Source: Pseudomonas fluvialis (lineage in GTDB: Bacteria > Pseudomonadota > Gammaproteobacteria > Pseudomonadales > Pseudomonadaceae). Taken from it: a stretch of DNA of 64,000 nt. The stretch lies in NCBI RefSeq assembly GCF_014207935.1, contig NZ_JACHLL010000004.1, positions 186,001 to 250,000 of the forward strand, read 5' to 3'. The position numbers were made by a program, and so were the translations under genes. The notes beneath the pieces were generated by a model, which ran no database searches, had not been told where the DNA came from, and worked only from the letters and a program-made list of their open reading frames with translations. Of the stretch, positions 53,201 through 59,437 are shown one piece after another (within the stretch, counting starts at the first letter, position 1; each line of letters begins with the position of its first letter).

Positions 53201-55022
53201 GCTGCACTACAGGTGGCGCCGTCTCGAAGGCCGACAGGTCGAAAAGATCCAGAGGCAGGACCTCGACGCCCTCGCTCAGCGGCAGGCGCTCGGCCAGGTC
53301 GGACGAGGTTATCAACCACTTCAGCCCCGAGTCCTCGACCATGTAGCTCAGGCGGTCGCGCGGGTAATCTGGGTCTAGCGGCACAAAGGCACCACCGGAC
53401 TTCAGTACCGCCAGCATGGCCACGATCATCGCGTTGCCGCGCTCCAGCGAGACGCCAACGCGAGACTCGGACCTCACTCCACGCGCGATCAGCAGCCGCG
53501 CAAGCAGATTGGACTGCGAGTCGAGCTCGCTGTAGCTGAGCCGCTGAGAACCGTGCACCAGGGCGGTCATGCCAGGACGGTTTCTTGCCTGCTCCGCGAT
53601 CAGCTCGGGTAACAGGCGCGTGGCATCGAAATGCTGTCGCGGCTTGTTCCACTCGTCCAGCAGCCGTTGCTGGGCCTGGCCGACCAGCTCCAGTTCGCCC
53701 AGCGCAGCCATGGGGCGCGCCACGAAACCTTCGAGCAGCGCGATGAAGCCACCGATCAGACGCTCGATGCTGCTCTCGGCGAACAGATCGGCGGCGTAGG
53801 CAAAATTGATCGACAGCACGTCGCCCTTGTCGCGTACAGCATCAAGCGCCAGATCGAATGGAATCTGGCTGGAGGGCAGCTCCTCCAGAACGGTTTCGAT
53901 GCCCGGTAGCCAGTTAGCCGGCAGCGGGTGCTGGCGACGATAGTTGAAGGCCACCTGAAACAGCGGCTGCTGGCCCAGACTGCGACTCGGGGCCAGTTCT
54001 TCAACCAGGCGCTCAAAGGGCATTTGCTGGTTGGCCTGGGCCTGTTTCAGGCCTGTGCGGACCTGACTCAGCCAGTCTCCAACCGACAACTCCGGGCGCG
54101 GTTGCGCCTTGAGCACCAGTGTATTCACGAAGAAACCGACCAGGCGCTCGGAACCCTTGGCGCGACCTGCCACCGGTACGCCGACACGTACCTCTCTCAG
54201 GCCGGATAGGCGAGCCAGCTGCAGCTGCAAGGCGGCCAGCAGCACGGTGAAAAGCGTGACTCCCTGGCTTTTGGCCAGATCGCTCAAGCGCGCGACCAGA
54301 GCCGACTCGACCTTGAGTGAGCGGTAAGCGGCGCGGCGCGCCGCCTGGGCGCTGTGCAGGTAGTCGGGCACCAGGCTCAGAGGCGGCTGCTCGCCTCCCA
54401 GCTGCTCACGCCAGAAGGCCATCTGCTGCTCGCCCGCCTCGCTGTCCAGCCACTGGCGCTGGCCGGCGGCATACTCGCTGTACTGCAGCGGTTGCGGGGT
54501 CATGAACGGCTGGCGACTCTGCAGGCGGGCGCGATAGAACTCGGCCATCTCCTCCACCAGGACGCGTACCGACCAGGCGTCGGAGATGATGTGGTGCATG
54601 GCGACAGCAAAAGCATGGAGCCCCTCGCCAAAGCGATACAGCGCGCACCGAATCAGCGGACCGCGAACAAGGTCGTACTTGGCTTCGATGAAGTCCCGCG
54701 CCAGGGCCTCGACCCCCTCGGCGCCCCCCTGCAGATCAATGATCTCCAGCGGCATGGAGCCCGCTGCAAGCACGGCCTGCTGGGCCAGACCATCATGCTC
54801 GCGGAACACCGTGCGCAATGCCGCGTGGCGCGCATACACCTGATCCAGGCCATGACGCAGGCTATCCAGGTCCAGCACCCCCTTAAAGCGCAGCAGCCCA
54901 CCGATGTTGTAGGCGGTGCTGCTTGTTTCAAGCCGACTGAAGAACCACAGCCGTTGCTGCGCGAAGGACAATGGCGTCCATTCCAAAGCTTCGAGGCGAT
55001 CGATCATCGCGGGCGCGTTCAT
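44232..55022 (-). CDS. Siderophore NRPS, three modules C-A-T-E / C-A-T / C-A-T
   Basis: A 3,596-aa assembly-line enzyme. Domains by residue: C1 14-430 (HHIISDAW), A1 462-965, T1 (GGDSI) near 1007, E1 1055-1465, C2 of DCL type 1483-1925 (HPLSPLQQGLLFH; HHLLLDGW), A2 1930-2440, T2 near 2474, C3 of LCL type 2520-2975, A3 2990-3490, T3 (GGHSL) near 3527. A1 and A2 carry the code D-G-E-C-W-L-G-V-T-K, read as N5-acyl-N5-hydroxyornithine. A3 reads D-V-W-H-I-S-L-I-D-K, the serine code. The N-terminal C domain has no upstream module in the window, so it may be a starter C that adds an acyl group. Predicted order is (acyl)-D-haOrn, L-haOrn, L-Ser. ATG 55022 has AGGAG 9 nt upstream; MbtH is just upstream. 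Confidence 0.94.
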   Translation of the reverse strand: MNAPAMIDRLEALEWTPLSFAQQRLWFFSRLETSSTAYNIGGLLRFKGVLDLDSLRHGLDQVYARHAALRTVFREHDGLAQQAVLAAGSMPLEIIDLQGGAEGVEALARDFIEAKYDLVRGPLIRCALYRFGEGLHAFAVAMHHIISDAWSVRVLVEEMAEFYRARLQSRQPFMTPQPLQYSEYAAGQRQWLDSEAGEQQMAFWREQLGGEQPPLSLVPDYLHSAQAARRAAYRSLKVESALVARLSDLAKSQGVTLFTVLLAALQLQLARLSGLREVRVGVPVAGRAKGSERLVGFFVNTLVLKAQPRPELSVGDWLSQVRTGLKQAQANQQMPFERLVEELAPSRSLGQQPLFQVAFNYRRQHPLPANWLPGIETVLEELPSSQIPFDLALDAVRDKGDVLSINFAYAADLFAESSIERLIGGFIALLEGFVARPMAALGELELVGQAQQRLLDEWNKPRQHFDATRLLPELIAEQARNRPGMTALVHGSQRLSYSELDSQSNLLARLLIARGVRSESRVGVSLERGNAMIVAMLAVLKSGGAFVPLDPDYPRDRLSYMVEDSGLKWLITSSDLAERLPLSEGVEVLPLDLFDLSAFETAPPVVQLHPLNLAYLIYTSGSTGQPKGVAVNHLGLSMHVQTIGQRYGMTPDDVELHFASISFDGALERWTVPLAFGSRLVIRDQELWSAEKTCQVIADEGVTISCLPPSYAQQLLDWVESQNLKLPVRSWTLGGEAFTRETYERLQRVLEPKRIINGYGPTETVVTPLIWEAFPGDSFDAAYAPIGNPVGPRSLYVLDAELNLLPIGVAGELYIGGEVGLARGYFQRPELTAERFLPDPFGAAGERMYRTGDLVRWRADGTLDYLGRVDHQVKIRGFRIELGEIESQLLALEGVQEAAVIARETPTGKQLVGYVVARDNSDVNALRAELAKTLPDYMVPAQIIALAKLPLTPAGKLDRAALPEPTWQSQDYEAPQTDHERILAAIWAEVLGVERVGRQDHFFELGGDSIVALQVVSRARQQGLGLTPKDLFQQQTLAQLAGVARLVAAPLAEQGPVTGTAPLLPIQARLLAREGLAPCNQYLLLELAEPLQAAQLEQALQALVQHHDALRLRIERLDGQWQQVHAAEVAGPLLQRVELAAGEDPQPHYDAAQRSIDPASGSHLRGLYLTQPGQTDRLLLSIHHLVVDGVSWRVLLEDLQRACLQLASGLAVQLPAKTSAFKTWGERLVDWNMDAQLPYWQAQQTGGELPLQSQEAGTEGTRKRIELSLEAGFTRDLLQAGQRAYRLRADELLLTALSRALCSWSEQPALTLHLESHGRAPLFEDIDLSRSVGWFTSLYPVRLQPEAELGASLKAIKEQLRAVPDLGLGFGQLAQQGQLTERAPQLLFNYLGQFDEGEGGLRLREGGLWREADAPMDAPLVINAEQRGGALQLHIDFNPAQLARTTLEGLVARLQDELHSIAQHCAKVSPRLTPSDVPLAGLSQVELDALAGVEDIHPLSPLQQGLLFHSQLEGAGSYVSQLLLPFTGLDPQRLQNAWRQVLARHGVLRSRFLLGERPLQLVQAEVELDWQELDWRGVADFEAQLQAFCSAERERGFALDQSPLLRLALIQRGARDFVLVWTLHHLLLDGWSNGLLFAEVLALYHGDRLPAPGAQFRDYIHWLEGQDAAAEQAFWREQLAPLDGATRIAGCLPCRAPEQGHARHPLPLDSATEQHIRGFAQRHGLTLNTLVQAAWALLLARLTGKRSLCFGATVAGRPTELAGSEQMLGLFINSLPVAVQLPAEQPLGDWLAALQVQNLQLREHEHSPLHDIQRWVGSAGEALFDSLLVFENYPLGEALKQAERGELRLGLPQSHEFTHYPMTLAVLPGSRLELLLAYGRAHFDAAGIAQVETLLRQALAQVCGDPARALGSLQLSSADEQARLAEWNMSRQSFDASRLLPELIAEQARLRPETIALVHGGERIAFAELESRSNQLANLLVSHGVQPESRVGVSLERGNAMIVAMLAVLKAGGAFVPLDPDYPRERLSYMVEDSGLKWLITSSDLAERLPLGEGVEPLYLDRLDLSAFESSAPSVELHPLNLAYLIYTSGSTGQPKGVAVNHLGLSMHVQTIGQRYGMTPDDVELHFASISFDGALERWTVPLAFGSRLVIRDQELWSAEKTCQVIADEGVTISCLPPSYAQQLLDWVESQNLKLPVRSWTLGGEAFTRETYERLQKVLQPQRIINGYGPTETVVTPLIWEAYPGDSFEAAYAPIGNPVGPRSLYVLDAELNLLPIGVAGELYIGGEVGLARGYFQRPELTAERFLPDPFGQAGERMYRTGDLVRWRADGTLDYLGRVDHQVKIRGFRIELGEIESQLLALEGVQEAAVIARETPTGKQLVGYVVARDNTDTHALRGELAKVLPDYMVPAQIIALEKLPLTPAGKLDRAALPEPIWQSQDYEAPQTDNERILAAIWAEVLGVERVGRQDHFFELGGDSIVALKVVSRIRQQGLQLPLKALFEQSRLADCAASLQREAVDAPVLRALPRGSDLPLSHAQQRLWFLNRLDPSNGAYHMPAGLDLQGRLDRQALQAAFDQLEARHEALRTRFVEVGGEARQRILAPQGQRIDWFDLRELPASEREIEARDYAQKLLTRPFNLASEPLLRVSVLRLADQEYRLLLVQHHIVSDGWSMQRFIGEFAAAYAAFAEGRTAQFAPLPLQYADYAQWQRDWLKSSEATRQLDYWKARLGEHQPLLELPTDHPRPALGARQGMRWRFELSPLLTAQLRALAQREGSTLFSLLLAAWQTLLHRYSGQEDIRVGVPVAGRSLAEMDGVLGCFINTLVLRGEPAGLKPFRELLGELAQASRDALANQELPFDQLVEALQPTRSLSHHPLFQVAFNHQQVDFSALGNLPGLRVQPHDPGAAGAQFDLALDTEEAADGSLSGFVSYAAELFEARTIARLARHFVRLLEGICTDPIQPIGLLPLLEEDEQAQLATWNDTAKDYGPQVFLSERISQQAARTPQAPALVFGEQTLSYAELEARINQLANRLRSLGVQRGSLVGISLERSLELVIGLHAIVRAGAAYVPLDPEYPLERLAYLLEDSGVDLLLSHSALVERLPLPAGLKALGLDREDCSAEPVTPPAVSLQGNDLAYVIYTSGSTGKPKGAGNSHEALANRMLWMQEAYQLGAGDVVLQKTPFSFDVSVWEFFWPLVTGACLVVAAPGDHRDPQKLVEMIQRHKVSTLHFVPSMLQAFLLHPDVEQCQSLTRVICSGEALPAELQMRTFQRLPQAGLYNLYGPTEAAIDVSHWTCVEEGRHAVPIGRPIANLRLHILDAQLNPVPQGVPGELYIAGIGLARGYHRRPELTAERFLPDPFSSEGGRMYRTGDLVRWRADGAIDYLGRIDHQVKIRGFRVELGEIEAQLGAQPGVAEAVVVARDSQIGKQLVGYLVAELLPADENAWLAGIKAALKSELPEHMVPSILMRLERMPLSPNGKLERRALPEPVWQARVYRAPQSEREIALAAIWQEVLEVAQVGLDDNFFELGGHSLLATQAVALLRQRLGLELPLRAFFEAENLAALAANLDGQAPAAAEEEDQDLRDMAALLDELEAL
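47570..49080 (-). repeat. Near-identical A-T module segment, copy 2
   Basis: Adenylation domain A2 plus the T2 core, nearly the same sequence as at 52000-53470 and 41100-42640. Boundaries are approximate. Confidence 0.7.
52000..53470 (-). repeat. Near-identical A-T module segment, copy 1
   Basis: Adenylation domain A1 plus the T1 core. The identity with the other two copies ends where the A domain meets the C domain, the usual crossover zone for module shuffling. Confidence 0.7.
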
Positions 55023-55148
55023 GGCGTTTTTCTCCTGCGGACGGCGCGTGGGCGCCTCTTGCGCAACACAGTGCACAAGACATGGCAACCGGGGCTCCGG
55101 TCGGAAACAGATAATGAGCTTCTGGGACAGCGACCTATGACGAAGGCG

Positions 55149-55352
55149 TCAAGCGTCCATTGCCTGACGCAGGCTGCGCGGGCGCATGTCGGTCCACTCG
55201 CTGGCGATATGCGCTAAACAACAGGCCTTATCGCCACTGACACCGACGCTCTGCCAACCAGCCGGAATGGCCTTGTAGCCAGGCCAGATGGCGTACTGCT
55301 CCTCGTCGTTACGAACCACGACGAACTGGGTTTCGGGGTTATCGAGACTCAT
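55149..55352 (-). CDS. mbtH: MbtH-like protein
   Basis: A 67-aa MbtH family chaperone with the full signature: [24 protein letters not shown] and [11 protein letters not shown]. It binds NRPS adenylation domains and supports their activity or solubility. ATG 55352 has GGGAG 7 nt upstream; a start 30 nt earlier would add a non-family leader. A good Fur-like site is 50 bp upstream. It is the first gene of the MbtH-NRPS-NRPS operon. Confidence 0.95.
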   Translation of the reverse strand: MSLDNPETQFVVVRNDEEQYAIWPGYKAIPAGWQSVGVSGDKACCLAHIASEWTDMRPRSLRQAMDA

Positions 55353-55401
55353 GGCTTCACTCCCTGGGAACGCCTTGCACACCTAGCTAGACGCATAAGA
55401 G

Positions 55402-55416
55402 TGCGAATAATTTTCA
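55402..55416 (-). promoter_or_regulatory. Fur-like box upstream of mbtH
   Basis: Minus-strand TGAAAAT-T-ATTCGCA matches the 7-1-7 Fur consensus at 11 of 14 positions. It is in the 121-bp gap between the exporter stop and the mbtH start. Confidence 0.65.
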
Positions 55417-55473
55417 TTTATCTTCAAAACAGGGACGAGAGAACGCCAGCCCCGCCTGCTTACGAGGCTCTGA

Positions 55474-57138
55474 TCAGCCCACTACCGTACCGATTTCCCG
55501 TAGCGCATCCTCGCTGGCACGGCGACGCTCGGCGCCGGTCAGCTCGATCAATCGCCCACCATCCATTTTCAGCAGACGATCGGCCTGGTCGAAATAGTGG
55601 TCGTCGTGGGTGATGGCCACCACCGTCTTGCCCATCGTCTTGAGCTGGGGCAGCAGCTCGCGATAGAACAACTGACGGAACTGCGGGTCCTGATCAGCCG
55701 CCCACTCGTCGAGCAACAACACATCACGCTCCTCAAGCAGCGCCAGGAGCAGCGCCAGGCGTTTGCGCTGCCCCTGGGAAAAGCGCGTATCGCTGAGGCG
55801 CCCTCCCTCGATACGGACCTTGTGTTGCAGACGCAGGCGCTCCAGCCAGAAGCTGGCGGACTCGGGCTGCGCGTCACCCTCCGGACCTAGCAAGCGTGCG
55901 AACAGATGGAAGTCGGTGAAGACCGAGGCAAACAGCTGGCGATAGGCAGGCCGTTCTGCCTCCGACAAGGCCTTACCATCCAGCAGAACCTGACCCCGCC
56001 CCGGGCGCTGCAGACCGGTCAGCAAACGGGCGAAGGTCGACTTCCCGCTGCCATTGCCGCCCACGACAAAGACCAGCTCGCCGCGTCTGAGCTCGAAATC
56101 CAGCGGCCCCACATCAAAGCCCTGTTCGTCGCCGGCGGCGGGATAGGCATATTCAATGCCACGCAGCTCGAGGCGCTGCCAGTGTCGCTGCGCAAGCGAG
56201 GGCAGTTGCTCACCTCCTTCGGTCGCCAGCTCCAGGCTATCGATTTTGTCCAAGGACACGCGGGCCGTGAGCAGATGGGGAAGCGCAGCCACACTCGCCA
56301 CCAAGGGGGCACGCAGAAACAGCACGCAAAGAGCGAAGGTCGCAGCGATCGCAGGCTCGGCCCAACCCAGCCCGGACGCACAGAAGAACACCACACCAAT
56401 GCTGCCCAGCACCATGACGTTGGCCCAGTTGCCAGCCAGACCATTGAAGGTGTCGGCCAGGGTGACGTGATGCCGGTAGGCCTCAGCATTGACCATCAGC
56501 TCCTCGTCCAGCAGGCACTGACCGCGACGCCGATTGAGCGCCAGCTCCTTGCGGCCATCGATCAGCGCCTGATAGTCGCGATAGAGGCGATCCTCCGCCT
56601 CGCGTAGCTGACGAATATGGCGATTGACCCGCGCAACGAAAAAGCCTCCCAGCAGCAGAGTCATGCCCAACCAGAGCAGGGTCACGCCAAACAGCGGCGG
56701 CGACAGCCAGAGCAGATAGGCAAAGGCAGCCAGACTGAGAATCAGGCCATAGATCAGTTCCGGCAGGTAAACGAAGGCGATGGTCAGATTACGAAGGTCG
56801 GTCGACAGCGCCGTGAGCAGACGCGGCAAACCCAGTCGCTCAAGCTGCTCGATATCGGTGAGCAGGACTCGACGCGCCAGACTCAGGCGCAGGCCATAGA
56901 CGAAACGATGACCTAGCCGGTGCAGCGATACCTGGCCAGCACCGGCGCACAACAGCAGCAATAGCAGCAGACCGAAGAACTGCAGCAGATCGCCAAATTG
57001 CGGAGTAGTCACGGCGATCATTCGCCAATTGACGAAAGCAATGAGCGCGACACTGAGAATCGCGCTGCCCAGACTCAAGAGGATGATCGCCGCGAAAGGC
57101 AAGCGCTGATGGCGCAACAGCAGATTGAGCAGTTTCAT
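55474..57138 (-). CDS. Cyclic-peptide/siderophore ABC exporter (PvdE/SyrD type)
   Basis: A 554-aa fused membrane-ATPase half transporter. Six helices occupy about 10-300, and the nucleotide-binding domain about 330-545 has Walker A GGNGSGKST, a signature-like FSQGQRKRL (in place of LSGGQ) and Walker B VLLLDEWAADQDP. The DEWAADQDP text is characteristic of the PvdE/SyrD/YojI group. PvdE moves the acylated pyoverdine precursor into the periplasm; a matching role for the product of this locus is inferred. The start at 57138 (MKLLNLLLR) fits the family, though its ribosome site is poor. It lies 20 bp after the sigma-factor gene. Confidence 0.92.
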   Translation of the reverse strand: MKLLNLLLRHQRLPFAAIILLSLGSAILSVALIAFVNWRMIAVTTPQFGDLLQFFGLLLLLLLCAGAGQVSLHRLGHRFVYGLRLSLARRVLLTDIEQLERLGLPRLLTALSTDLRNLTIAFVYLPELIYGLILSLAAFAYLLWLSPPLFGVTLLWLGMTLLLGGFFVARVNRHIRQLREAEDRLYRDYQALIDGRKELALNRRRGQCLLDEELMVNAEAYRHHVTLADTFNGLAGNWANVMVLGSIGVVFFCASGLGWAEPAIAATFALCVLFLRAPLVASVAALPHLLTARVSLDKIDSLELATEGGEQLPSLAQRHWQRLELRGIEYAYPAAGDEQGFDVGPLDFELRRGELVFVVGGNGSGKSTFARLLTGLQRPGRGQVLLDGKALSEAERPAYRQLFASVFTDFHLFARLLGPEGDAQPESASFWLERLRLQHKVRIEGGRLSDTRFSQGQRKRLALLLALLEERDVLLLDEWAADQDPQFRQLFYRELLPQLKTMGKTVVAITHDDHYFDQADRLLKMDGGRLIELTGAERRRASEDALREIGTVVG

Positions 57139-57158
57139 GAGGGATTCACAAGAGGTCG

Positions 57159-57671
57159 TCAGAGCTGCTCGGGGTCGAGGCGAGCCCGGCAATGGTTGAG
57201 CGCATCGCGCAGGAGAAAGTGCACCATCGTGGGAGACGCGTTGAGTTGTTCGGCCACTTCGCGTTGCGTCAGGCCTTCAACCTGACACTGAGTGAATACC
57301 TGTCGCGAACGCTCCGGCAGCTCATGCAGCGCCGCCAGCAGACGTTGCCAATTCAGCTGGCCTTGCGTGAGGCGCACAGGGCAATCGATGCTGACCGGTA
57401 TCTCCTCGAGTTGGGACTCCTCAATGCAGAAGCGCGACTCCAGATTGATCCTGCGCAACCGGTCGATCGACTGGTTGCGCACCATCCGATACAGGTAGCG
57501 CAGTGGATCGTCCAGCTCATCGGAATCCACGGTCTGCCAGAACTTGAGAAATGCCTCCTGCACCACATCCTCGGCCAGGGCACGGCAGGTCATCAACCGT
57601 TGCGCCGCCTCAACAAGCCCCTGACGGTGCTCGCTGAACAACTGCTCGCAAACTTCCCTTTTCGGTTGCAT
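57159..57671 (-). CDS. ECF sigma factor (PvdS/FecI-like iron-starvation group)
   Basis: A 170-aa sigma-70-family protein with only regions 2 and 4. Region 2 is LAEDVVQEAFLKFWQTV with RYLYRMVRNQSIDRLRR; region 4 is LPERSRQVFTQCQVEGLTQREVAEQLNASPTMVHFLLRDAL. It probably drives genes of this locus. No FecR-type anti-sigma gene is next to it and the receptor lacks an STN domain, so control seems to be through iron (a weak Fur-like site at about 57721-57735) and not through surface signalling. ATG 57671 has GGGA about 8 nt upstream. The exporter gene follows. Confidence 0.92.
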   Translation of the reverse strand: MQPKREVCEQLFSEHRQGLVEAAQRLMTCRALAEDVVQEAFLKFWQTVDSDELDDPLRYLYRMVRNQSIDRLRRINLESRFCIEESQLEEIPVSIDCPVRLTQGQLNWQRLLAALHELPERSRQVFTQCQVEGLTQREVAEQLNASPTMVHFLLRDALNHCRARLDPEQL

Positions 57672-57720
57672 CGCACCATCCCAGTGGCTGAGCCCATACC
57701 GGATTCATCCGGCCTGGCAA

Positions 57721-57735
57721 TGGTAATGCGAATGC
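57721..57735 (-). promoter_or_regulatory. Weak Fur-like site upstream of the ECF sigma gene
   Basis: Plus-strand GGTAAT-GCGAAT are two hexamers resembling GATAAT, 50 bp before the sigma start. The third hexamer does not fit. Confidence 0.35.
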
Positions 57736-57928
57736 TTCTTGTATGTATATGTCGCATTTCAAAAAGTTTTATTGGACACTAGCCTTGGAGCCCATAGCCC
57801 TCGAAGACTCGCGACACATAGGCTTTGCCTGACGATGATCTAGTCTCATGCGGGCTACCCGAACGAGCACTCAACCCTCACGATGCAGGTAGGCCATATC
57901 CAGCCCTCCTCAGCAGTCTCACAGATCC

Positions 57929-58630
57929 ATGCCCAGTCTTTTTCTACAGCCAACCAGCAGATCTCTTTCCCCTCCTCTCCCGGGGGCATGCCTATATTGC
58001 GCCGACTACGATCCTAACGACCTGGACCTCGAAGCCTTCGCTGTGCATGCCGTCGAGCAGCCAGCCAATATCCGGCAGGCTGCCACCAAGCGTCGTGCGG
58101 AGTTTCTGGCCGGACGCCTGTGCGCTCGCGCGGCCATCGACCAGCTCACGGGGCGCAATGAAATACCGGGCATTGGGAAACACCACGCACCGCTCTGGCC
58201 TGAAGGCCTCTGCGGCTCGATCACCCACAGCGATGGTTATGCCGCGGCCCTGGCCGCCCGGCGCAGTGACTGGCGCAGCCTTGGCCTCGACATTGAAACG
58301 CTGCTCGAGGAGCAACAGGCCATCGAGCTAGCCCGTGAGATTCTGACCCTGCAGGAGCGGCAACGGCTGCTCTCTCAAGAGCACGCATTTGAAGTCACTT
58401 TGGCCTTTTCATTGAAAGAGAGCCTCTTCAAGGCTCTCTACCCGCTCAGCGGTACACGCTTCTACTTCGAGCACGCCGAGCTGCTGGAATGGCAAACAGA
58501 TGGATATGCCCGATTGCGTCTGCTCACGGATCTTTCATCTGAATGGTGCAGAGGCCGAGAGTTTGTAGGTCGATTCGAACTAAAGGAACGCCAGTTGCTC
58601 ACGCTGGTGGCAATACCCTCCGAGCTATAA
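57929..58630 (+). CDS. 4'-phosphopantetheinyl transferase (EntD/PcpS type)
   Basis: A 233-aa PPTase. Motifs: KRRAEFLAGRLCAR (CoA binding), SITHSDGYAAAL, GLDIETL (Mg-binding Asp and Glu) and FSLKESLFKALYPL (catalytic KE..K). It attaches the phosphopantetheine arm to the four T domains of the NRPSs. It faces away from the sigma-exporter unit. The ATG at 57929 starts close to the usual EntD N-terminus, but its ribosome site is poor. Having its own PPTase makes the locus self-sufficient. Confidence 0.92.
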   Translation: MPSLFLQPTSRSLSPPLPGACLYCADYDPNDLDLEAFAVHAVEQPANIRQAATKRRAEFLAGRLCARAAIDQLTGRNEIPGIGKHHAPLWPEGLCGSITHSDGYAAALAARRSDWRSLGLDIETLLEEQQAIELAREILTLQERQRLLSQEHAFEVTLAFSLKESLFKALYPLSGTRFYFEHAELLEWQTDGYARLRLLTDLSSEWCRGREFVGRFELKERQLLTLVAIPSEL

Positions 58631-58763
58631 GCAGCCACGACTGCTAACAAGAATCACTTCCAATCAGTGCCTTTGACTTGTACAGTCTCGTTAAATCGCG
58701 GTATTCCAGTGCCCCAGAAGGGAACAATAGTGCCGACCAATCAACGTGACAGGATGTCGCGAG

Positions 58764-59039
58764 ATGCAAATGAATTCGAAGGAACGCCTCAAGTCCTTGC
58801 TTAATGCCGCCGGACTTAAGTCAAGCCTGATCCGCTTGAAAGTGTTGGGAGCCCTCGAAAATGAGAGCGAAGGTCTGAGCACCAGCCAGCTTCATATCAG
58901 ACTGCTGCTCTCAGGAGAGTCACTTGAACGGGCCAATATCCGCGAAACCATTTACCGCTTGATGGCTCACAAGGTGTTGACGCAGTCAGGTAATCGTCGC
59001 TATCGCATCAATACTGAGTGGAATTCCCCCCCTCGTTGA
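58764..59039 (+). CDS. Fur-like winged-helix protein (Fe2+/Zn2+ uptake regulator type, short)
   Basis: A 91-aa protein resembling only the DNA-binding half of Fur (LKSSLIRLKVLGALENESEGLSTSQLHIRLL, then RANIRETIYRLMAHKVLTQSGNRRYRI). The metal-binding dimerisation domain is absent. Short proteins of this type are found in pseudomonads near iron genes; their role is not known. ATG 58764 has AGGA 9 nt upstream; an ATG at 58770 is equally possible. It sits 133 bp after the PPTase gene on the same strand and may be a local regulator of the locus. Confidence 0.7.
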   Translation: MQMNSKERLKSLLNAAGLKSSLIRLKVLGALENESEGLSTSQLHIRLLLSGESLERANIRETIYRLMAHKVLTQSGNRRYRINTEWNSPPR

Positions 59040-59437
59040 GAGCAACCGCGCAGCATATTAGCGGGAAATCTTCATTCGACCGGAGCCCCCCCCGGCTGCA
59101 TGCTGAGAAAAACCAGCAGGGCGACCTTGGACAGGCGCAACACCGCGTCCCCGGTCGATTGATGGAGCCTGAGCAACAAGTGGTTCAGCGGGTTCTGCTG
59201 CTAGGCGGATTGGGCTTGCCTCCCGAGCAGGGTCAGAATCATCAGCGGAGTGGATCACAATCACTTGAACTGGGCGTCAGCATCACTGGATCCCCCCCAG
59301 CAGAACCTAGGGTGCCGCAGATACCCAACGCCACCTACTCTGTAGAGACCTGGCGAAAATCTCTGTCGCCGGTCTGAACAGTTAGCGCTGCGCGCCCTTA
59401 CGTAGCGCGCCTCGATGCGGTAGTAGAACCGATTCAC
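59040..59437. other. Noncoding or decayed interval at the locus edge
   Basis: Nearly 400 bp between the winged-helix gene and the gp2-like gene. Short frames on both strands have no ribosome site and no family resemblance. Poly-C/G tracts (59034, 59084, 59290) are notable. It may be a decayed gene, but I cannot identify one. Confidence 0.35.
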
